This document shows positions 56,706-64,000 of a stretch of 64,000 bases of DNA, in pieces. The stretch is taken from assembly GCA_030141605.1 (NCBI GenBank), contig JAQGDQ010000226.1:51001-115000 (forward strand), read 5' to 3'. A program made the translations under genes and the position numbers. Numbering within the stretch: position 1 is the first letter of the stretch; each line of letters starts with the position of its first letter. The notes under the pieces are model-generated. The model saw nothing but the letters and a program-made list of their open reading frames with translations. It ran no database searches and was not told the DNA's origin. This stretch comes from Tubiluchus corallicola (Eukaryota > Priapulida > Priapulimorpha > Priapulimorphida > Tubiluchidae).

Positions 56706-57268
56706 AGTAATGCACACTCTACGTTAACTCTCGCAGTACATTTCAATACATTCTCCACGTCTGTTTGTGAGTAGCTTTTGTTATTCTGCAGCAGCAAGTC
56801 AGCTGTGAAGACAAAAAGAGAGCTGATTCCCCCCCCTCCCCCACACTAACTGAGTGATGTTTGCTGATCTCTGTATTTCCGTGTGGCTTTTAAATAAATC
56901 AAGGACCGACAGAAAGAAAAATTTCACCTTTACATTTTCGGGTGACATACTGGCTTTGAATAAATACTAATGTTTTTGATTTCCTATTTAACCTTGGGCA
57001 ATTGAAAAACATTGACATGACCATCTCTGGAAAATGAAAATTTGAGAGATGTCAAACGAAATTCACAAACTAAAATTTCATAGAAAATTGCTTTGGGGAA
57101 GGTAGAAATTACGAACAAATTAGATCATGTCAAAACTAACACTAATATCTCTTGCTTCTGTGCCCAGCGCATCTCATATTGGCAACCAGGGTAAGAACAA
57201 TACCTGCCTAGAAGATGCTGCAAATGTTTGGTGATTATGTACTCATTATAAATTGAATAGATGTAACT
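56706..57268. other. No gene seen
   Basis: A poly-C run lies near 56829. A possible minus-strand acceptor at about 56798 was considered and not used as a GRK exon. Confidence 0.4.
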
Positions 57269-57608
57269 ACACCAAAATTGAGTTTATTGTCGACCGGTTT
57301 CGAACAAACTGATCATTGTCAAGGCATCTAAAACAAAGAAATTAACCAGAATTTAGAAACAACATCGAAATGCAATTCATTAGATAGATAGCCAAAAAGT
57401 ATGTGATATAATATTATATAGATAATTTAACAATTTACCTTACAGATTACATATCTATGTAATGTTATATCATATGTCATTTGGTTATCTAACTACTGAA
57501 TTGCATTTCGATGTTGTTCTAAATTCTGGTAAATTTCTATGTTTTAGATGCCTTGACAATAAACAGTATTTTCGAAACCGGTCGGCAATAAATTCAATTT
57601 TGGTGTCA
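57269..57608. repeat. Palindromic element with CGAAACCGGTCG at both ends
   Basis: Left arm 57269-57430 and right arm 57445-57608 are inverted copies: TTATTGTCGACCGGTTTCGA against TTTTCGAAACCGGTCGGCAA, GACAACATCG-type words, and ATGCAATTC against GAATTGCAT. The word CGAAACCGGTCG is common in animal interspersed repeats. Confidence 0.85.
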
Positions 57609-58188
57609 CTATAAATTGTGTGAAACTTTTAAATTTGTACTTCTGTGAATACAAGGCAAGTATTTTTTCTTATTTATGAAGGAAAAAACATTTTATTTTA
57701 TCATTTAGTTATGACGAGAATTTAATTTTCACAAAAGCAGCAAACTACAAAGAGAATGGAACGGTACTAATGTAATGCATCTGCTACAAACCGTAAAAAG
57801 CTTGGAAACACAATAGCCCTTTCAAGAAAACCAAGTGTTAAAAGTTTTTTCATATTTTATTCTACAGATAAAAAGGTGAAATTACTAAAACACATGAAAG
57901 CATTCTCATTTAATTAAAGTAAATAAATTACCGAGCATTATTTTTATAGGAACCAAACGTCTTTGAAAACTATCATGTAATTTGACAAGTACAAAAACTT
58001 TTGCATTTTCAAGGCATGACCGAAAGTGAATTTCAAATTCCAAAGCTTAAAGTGACTCAACGAATTTTTGACTGAGAAAAATTAGAAATTTTGTGTATGA
58101 AAATGTCTGCTATCGCTACTGGAGGCAGTGGCGGACTGGGTCTAAAATTGAAATCTGATATTGAAAAGTTTCACGAATCTTATTTTAT
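57609..58188. other. AT-rich DNA, no gene seen
   Basis: No feature I can support. Confidence 0.4.
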
Positions 58189-58545
58189 TAACTAGCAAAG
58201 GCCCCACAAAAAATTTCGCATATAAATCCACTTATAATCAAAAATACGCGAACGTTCTACCTAGTGTTTGTTTACTTTCCTAACACAAAGCCAGCAGCAG
58301 CAGCTTTTACTGAATTAAAGCTATAAGGTTATAGGCAGAGTATAATGGATGACGTCAGAACAATGGCTTTGCATCAGCAGTTTTCTAAGCGAAAATTGCC
58401 GAAAATAGAACATCTAATTAACTCGTCGGTACTCCTTTTGCTGGACGTGTGCTAAAGTATAGTCCACATCATCGTGTAGCCCTGTTCTTCCTCTTTCTAA
58501 AGAGCCCAATATCTCCTTCCGAGAGTCCCACCAGGCGCCGACATG
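58189..58545. repeat. 'CTAGCAAAGGCCCC' family, copy A2
   Basis: Same orientation as A1: CTAGCAAAGGCCCCACAAAA to CCGAGAGTCCCACCAGGCGCC. The right end is shorter than in A1 and A3. Confidence 0.8.
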
Positions 58546-58952
58546 CGCGGTTGATGGTAGTTCTAGCTGCAGTATTTATAAGGATCTCAGCCAACACTTT
58601 ACGTGAATGATGATGGCGCAAGACTTACTGTGTACGGTCACATGACGTCATGGTTATTTCCAATTCTGTGTCTAGTCAAGCATGAATGCTGGTGGACGGT
58701 AATGTAAGTTATTTCACTATTTATGCAAGGTACACATCATACTTTTGCTGTTGAAGCCGTTTTCCCCACATTATTGCAGGATTGCTTGAAATAAAACTCC
58801 TCCGAGGGCTTACCAGGTGATTACAGCCATGCATTACGAAACATTAACCATTGAAACAAATTTGGAAAATTTACACGGGGAGTCAGATAACAGGTCCTTT
58901 TATGGTTGCTTTTACCGATGTAGATATTGGATGGACGCAAAGTAAAATACAA

Positions 58953-59073
58953 CTTACAGAAAGCAGAAGGAGACAACAATTTAATGTGGTAAAATTGAGA
59001 CGTTTTCTGTACTGAGTAGAAAACGTCTCAATTTTACCACATTAAATTGTTGTCTCCTTCTGCTTTCTGTAAG
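58953..59073. repeat. Perfect 56-bp inverted repeat with 9-bp loop
   Basis: 58953-59008 (starting CTTACAGAAAGCAGAAGGAG) and 59018-59073 are exact reverse complements; the loop is GTACTGAGT. With a few mismatches the stem extends to about 75 bp (from about 58934 to 59092). The 24-bp array follows at once. Confidence 0.97.
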
Positions 59074-59091
59074 CTGTATTTTTCTTTGTGC

Positions 59092-59715
59092 TAGATGGGC
59101 TTCATTTAGTACTTTTAGATGGGCTGCATTTAGTACTTTTAGATAGGCATCATTTAGTATTTTTAGAGGGGCTTCATTTAGTATTTTAGATGGGCACTAT
59201 CTAGTACTTTTAGATGGGCTTTATCTAGTACTTTTAGATGGGCTTCATTTAGTACTTTTAGATGGGCTTCATATAGTATTTTAGATGGGCTTCATCTAGT
59301 ACTTTTAGATGGGCTTCATTTAGTCCTTTTAGAGGGGCTTCATTTAGTATTTTTAGATGGGCTTCGTACAGTACTTTTGAAAGGTTTCATTTAGTACTTT
59401 TAGATGGGTTATAAAGTATTTTAGATGGGCTTCATATAGTATTTCAGATGGGCTTCATTTAGTACTTTTAGATGAGCTTCATTTGGTACTTTTAGATGGG
59501 CTTCATACAGTTCTTTTAGATGGGTTTCATTTAGTATTTTTAAATGGGCTTCATATAGTATCTTTCGATCAGTTTCATTTAGTATTTTTGAATAGGCTTC
59601 ATATTGTACTTATAGATGGGCTTCATATAGCACTTCTAGATCGGCTTCATATAGCACTTTTAGGTGGGCTTCATTTGGTACTTTTAGAAGGGCTTCATAT
59701 AGTACTATTTCTTTC
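59092..59715. repeat. 24-bp minisatellite, about 25 copies
   Basis: Unit AGATGGGCTTCATTTAGTAC plus TTTT (24 bp). The open frame 59483-59767 (HIVLLDGLHLVL pattern, eight-residue period) is a product of the array, not a gene. Confidence 0.95.
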
Positions 59716-62700
59716 TGATACTCCATACAGTTTCTTCAGTTTTGTTCTAGAAATTAATATTTTGTGAGTTGAGTTTCTATTGTTGAAGAGGCTCTGTTGT
59801 GCATGGCAAATCATGTGTTGAATGTCGTAGAACGTTAGCTATATTTTGCCCAACACTGCATTTTAAAACAGCCTCAACTTCCCGAGAACATAATCTTTTC
59901 ATTTCAACCAAGAAGCCACAGTAAAAAAGCAATTTTTAAACAGATCTATTTTTAAAAACACCTTGTTACCAATTTAGCAACATCTAATGATGACTTGAAA
60001 TATTATGTTTTTAAATACGCAATCTACACCTCTTTTGCTGCTTATACGTACGGGTTTGTAAGTGATTTTAATGAGATGAAAAACATACCATGTTATGGAA
60101 ACATTTTTTATTACCGAATAATAAACTGTGCCATTAGCACTGAAAATAGCATTAGGTTAGTACAAGAGGACAATTAACTGATTTTCTTTAGGGTAAGCAC
60201 ATACATTACTGTTGTTAAAGTTGACATGACACCCACGGAACATGAAGGAATAACTTCGAACTGATGTGCTAAGCATCGCCATTTCATTTTCCTTTATCTC
60301 CTCACTGCCTAAATGTCGTTTTACACTCATTACACATTTAAATGGCCAAGCATGAATACCTTCACTTCGATAGCCCTCCGGGGACGAGGTGCTCGCCTCA
60401 CAAATTTCTTCGTGAGACAATCAATTCTGTCTCTGTCGGCTATTTCTTGTGCAAAACGCTAATTTGTCACGCGTGTGTCATTTGATCGGAGAGCTAACAA
60501 GCTACTTCCTGCAACAGGAAATGCTGCAACTGTCGCTATTAGTCGTTGACGATCAACGTTCTTTAAGCGATTAGAGACGAAACATTAATCGCTGCACGTC
60601 AGACTTGGCCACAGATACATTTCCAAAAATAGCCGTTTGCTAGTGACATTGTCTAAATCTGAAAACAATGCTCTAAGAGCCACTCAACATCTTGTTGTTG
60701 CTGCTGTAGTTGTTGTTGTTCTTTTTTTGGCCACTCAATAACAAACAGTAATGAAATTTGACACCGTTCAAATTCATTTTTGGATGGAATGGAGAAAATC
60801 ATATCTTAAACACAACTTTTCAAATCCAAGATGGCAGCGATGATGTCATTTCCGAAAGTATTCCAAGGGTCTATTGTCATCGCAAAGTGGGTCATAATGA
60901 AGCTTTAGAGCGGAGAGCAACTGACAGGACAGGGCTTCTATTTTTTTCAATAACGACTGTTAAAATGGCAGTAATGGCGTCACATTTTCAAAATGGTTAT
61001 GTTCATATTATACGGACCGGCTTTGTGCATATTGATAATTCAAGAGACTTATCTGGTCATTATCTGGTCACTTATCTGGTCATTCTACTATATAGTTGCT
61101 ACGGCATTTTCGTCATCAGTTTCTGGTTGCTAGAGTCTAAAAATACATAAAAACTTACCAAAAAGCTTTTCTCCATATCTAAAGAATGTACTATTGTACA
61201 AAAATGTTTACTCATCAATATGGTGAATATTGGCCCAGCAGCAGTGTGACCTCCAAAATCGCAAAGGTCATTCAAAAGTCGATATCAGCAACATTTCCAA
61301 TCAAAAGCCATCATTTGCAAGTTTTTGTCGGGATAGACAGAAGCGTGATGAGATGATAATTGAAAGGACAAGGCAGCGTAAGCATCAGGAGATGCATTTC
61401 CTGAGTGGCTAACTTTCGGATGTAGGAGGCAGCAACTAAATGAAAGTTAGCTGTTGCTCCCTCCAGGGGGCTACAAAAGAAACTTGGAAATACGAACACA
61501 GATGGAACAATAGATTTAATGTAACTTCCTCGTGACAGGCGCTACTTGGATGTCAGCATTAGATGTTAATAACAAGATTTGTTTAGTTGGTTGGAAGTTG
61601 ACACCTATTTTAAGTTCAAGAAGTTGAACCTAATATAATCTATGGTCTACGGCAAAATATAACTAACATTTCATGATGCTCTTCTTGATATGAACAACGT
61701 TGTAGTTAAACGAGAAGCTATTTTTGACAAAGTAAAAAGCCGGGGAAAAGTTGGAGTGAACGACGATTAAAATTACTGTAACAGATGCACTACAGAAGAG
61801 TTTGGAAATGCTTGAAGAAGTTTTGCATGACAGAGCTCTGATTTCTTGCTGAATATGATTAATTTGATTCTGTTTTAGTTAGAAGTAGGCACGTTGGCAG
61901 GACATTTCCTGTGGGAATTTTGCCCGAATTTCAAACACCGGGTGGCAACAGTTTAGTGCAGGTATAAGGTATGAGTGCAGACATTGACCTGGCGAACCGT
62001 ATGTGTGGGTTAAGGCACTAATTTCTGTTATTTTTGTATATTTTTTGTTGTCTTAGTGCTACATGTATTTCATCTTTGGGCCAATTATTTGCCACTATGA
62101 TGTAAGTAAATAAGAAAATTGCACCACTCCTGTTTGAATTTCTAAATTTGTATTCACATGTCAGACGACATACTATAAAACTTTAGGCTAAAATTTCTAC
62201 TATTTAATTAGGCACGTACTTAGCATTTGAGCGTGTTGTGCTACGTCGCATTTTTGCTTAAACTTATTTCACTTAACTCTTTCACGACTGCACCATTCAA
62301 AAGAGTTCTTATGAGACCTGCGACTTTTCTGCTACTGTATGAGCACAGACAAATGATTAAGAATTAGACACTATTCTATTCAGGAGAATATTGGCTATCC
62401 AATCACACAATTTGTTTAAACATTTATAAGTTATTTAATTGGATAAAATTAAGAAAAACACGGCCTCTTCTGGCACTCCCACTTAGCCTATTGAGTAGAT
62501 TAGTCTGGTGTACACTTGCGTGATCGCACACACTATTTATCGATCACCTGCTTATTTCAGCCCAAGAGAATTGTCTGTTCCACCATCAGCCAAGGAGAAA
62601 TTAAGGTCGTTCGTTTCATCTTTTAACAAAAAAATTCTCCATAAAAATGGAGCAGACTTGAGACCAAAGTGTATCAGAATTTTGTCTGGATAGTTGAAAT

Positions 62701-64000
62701 TTTCTACATTAACGGAATTTCACACAAGTGCTATTGCACATTGTTACGGAGCAAACACTGCAGTTACTGAAAGCTTTTTTCAATTAATTTGTCAAAAATC
62801 GATTTTTAATTTGCCTAAGCAAATGTATTTCGTATATAAGCTTGCATGAAAACCCACTGTGTAAGGAACAGAAACCTACAAAAATTATGAAATGTAACGT
62901 TATCGCTCCTTAGTGAGAGCAGTGTTTCATGAATCCATGCAAAATGCAGCAAAGGCTTACGGTCCCGGAGGAGTTAAATTCTATGTGCTTCTCTTTATTT
63001 GCAGATTATAGTTATATTTCCGCTGGGCAGATTTTTTTCGATTTTTGAGATGAGCTACATTTGCAGGATGTGAGAATAGACATTAATGAAAATCTGCTTG
63101 TCAACACAAAATTTTGCCAGTGCTCCATTTTTTCAGAGAAAATTCATGCTTTACGTGAGTGCTGCAATATTTGGGGGGAAAATCTGCATTTGTAGGTCAG
63201 TTTGTGAATATTTACACAAGTTCCGAAAACAGCCAAAAATACTAAATGCTGTTGCATTTTAAAGGTTAAGGCATAAATAATAATAAAAGTCAGTTCATTT
63301 TTCTTTTTCAGTCAATTAGCATTTGTTTATAACCGTTCAGGTTGATGCAGAACCATTCAAGGCCTAGAACGTAACTGAACTTGTGTACATATAACTAATA
63401 ACACTAACACGTGTTTATTTAATGAACCGTGACTGCCAAGGCATTGTTTGTCGTAAAGAAAATTTCTGTTGTAGTTTGTTTGGGGTCAAAACTTTTAGAG
63501 ATTCTGGTGACGTCGTAAGTCGTTTACCTACAAACTGCTCATACACGTCAACGGACCCACAGTGTACCGAGAAAGGTCAAAATAGGCAAAATACGAACGA
63601 AAATAAAAAACAGACCTTTTGCGACTAATTTCATAGTGATAGAAGGTACCTGATAAATTTCCCTAAAAGCAGGTGATGTTGTAATTAACAGGAAAACAAT
63701 TTTCTGGTAATGGTTTCACAAGTAAGACGTCCGACGGAAAAAAAGCGAATTTAGCAAAACTAACGCGAGAAGTAGTAAGTAATGTTGCGTTTACAATGAC
63801 TAGAAAGTGTGTGAAATTTGACGTAATTTTTGTTTGACAAAAAAACCCAGATTCCTTGTACAAAATGATCGATTTTATTCAATTTCGACCAGATGCAGGA
63901 ACATTTGTAGCCACTTTGAAATTACGTCACTTTTGGCCTGGACTGATTTTAGTTGATTTTGAATGTGAACCACCCTGAGGCGCATGCGTAACTTAACGAA
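59716..64000. other. AT-rich DNA, no gene seen
   Basis: About 4.3 kb with no coding sequence, RNA gene or clear repeat, apart from a (GTT)n-like run near 60695 and three TTATCTGGTCA words at 61049-61085. Short open frames (60157-60420, 60758-61150, 63663-63863) show no known domain. Probably intron or 5' flank of the GRK gene, whose first exons were searched for here by eye without success. Confidence 0.45.

Noticed and set aside
56468-56797. Minus-strand frames with poly-Met, poly-Asp and poly-Val
   Set aside because: Translation of a trinucleotide microsatellite.
56740-56798. Possible GRK exon (LLLQNNKSYSQTDVENVL after an acceptor)
   Set aside because: YSQTDVENV faintly resembles the YSKEAVEHV of exon 1, but the frame runs into the microsatellite, no good donor fits and it would duplicate a part already encoded.
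60758-61150. 130-codon plus-strand frame
   Set aside because: No known domain and ordinary AT-rich composition; no support beyond being open.

Overview
This is an AT-rich eukaryotic window from an animal genome. The evidence is a G-protein-coupled receptor kinase of the GRK2/GRK3 subfamily (RH, kinase and PH domains, found in animals), an animal-type SRP54, spliceosomal introns, TTAGGG-type interstitial telomeric repeats and a very high load of short terminal-inverted-repeat elements and minisatellites. Nothing points to a bacterium, organelle or virus. The species cannot be named from the sequence; a non-vertebrate metazoan is the best guess.

Layout. (1) 1-7.2 kb: a single-exon alpha-1,3-fucosyltransferase-like gene (498-1759, + strand) with one frameshift near 995, then a repeat-rich stretch with a non-LTR reverse transcriptase remnant (3099-3401), two copies of an unidentified repeat with the same right end (1-412 and 4808-5225), the 'CTAGCAAAGGCCCC' family, a GC-rich direct repeat and a TIR element at 6591-7040. 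(2) 7.2-19.2 kb: AT-rich DNA around an intact, intronless SRP54 gene (10454-11977, + strand), with pogo-like (TA-flanked), piggyBac-like (TTAA-flanked) and hAT-like non-autonomous elements. (3) 19.2-54.2 kb: one large minus-strand gene, GRK2/3-like. I joined 15 exons (54158 down to 19232); every boundary I could read has GT/AG and compatible phase, and the exons sum to 1734 nt (577 codons plus stop). The gene's first exons (about 120 residues) were not found and probably lie beyond 64 kb or were missed. Its introns hold most of the tandem arrays and transposon relics. (4) 54.2-64 kb: probably the next upstream intron or 5' region of the same gene, with a trinucleotide microsatellite, two foldback structures, a 24-bp array and transposon fragments.

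The three genes are not functionally linked as far as the sequence shows: one acts in Golgi glycosylation, one in co-translational targeting to the ER, one in desensitisation of GPCR signalling. The most striking non-coding content is a set of minisatellites in the GRK introns, some lying within about 10-25 bp of splice sites. Three of them repeat a known transcription-factor core in nearly every unit (CACGTG, TGACCTTGA, TGACCT). Also notable are a 1.1-kb inverted repeat inside the pre-mRNA and a perfect 56-bp hairpin at 58953-59073.
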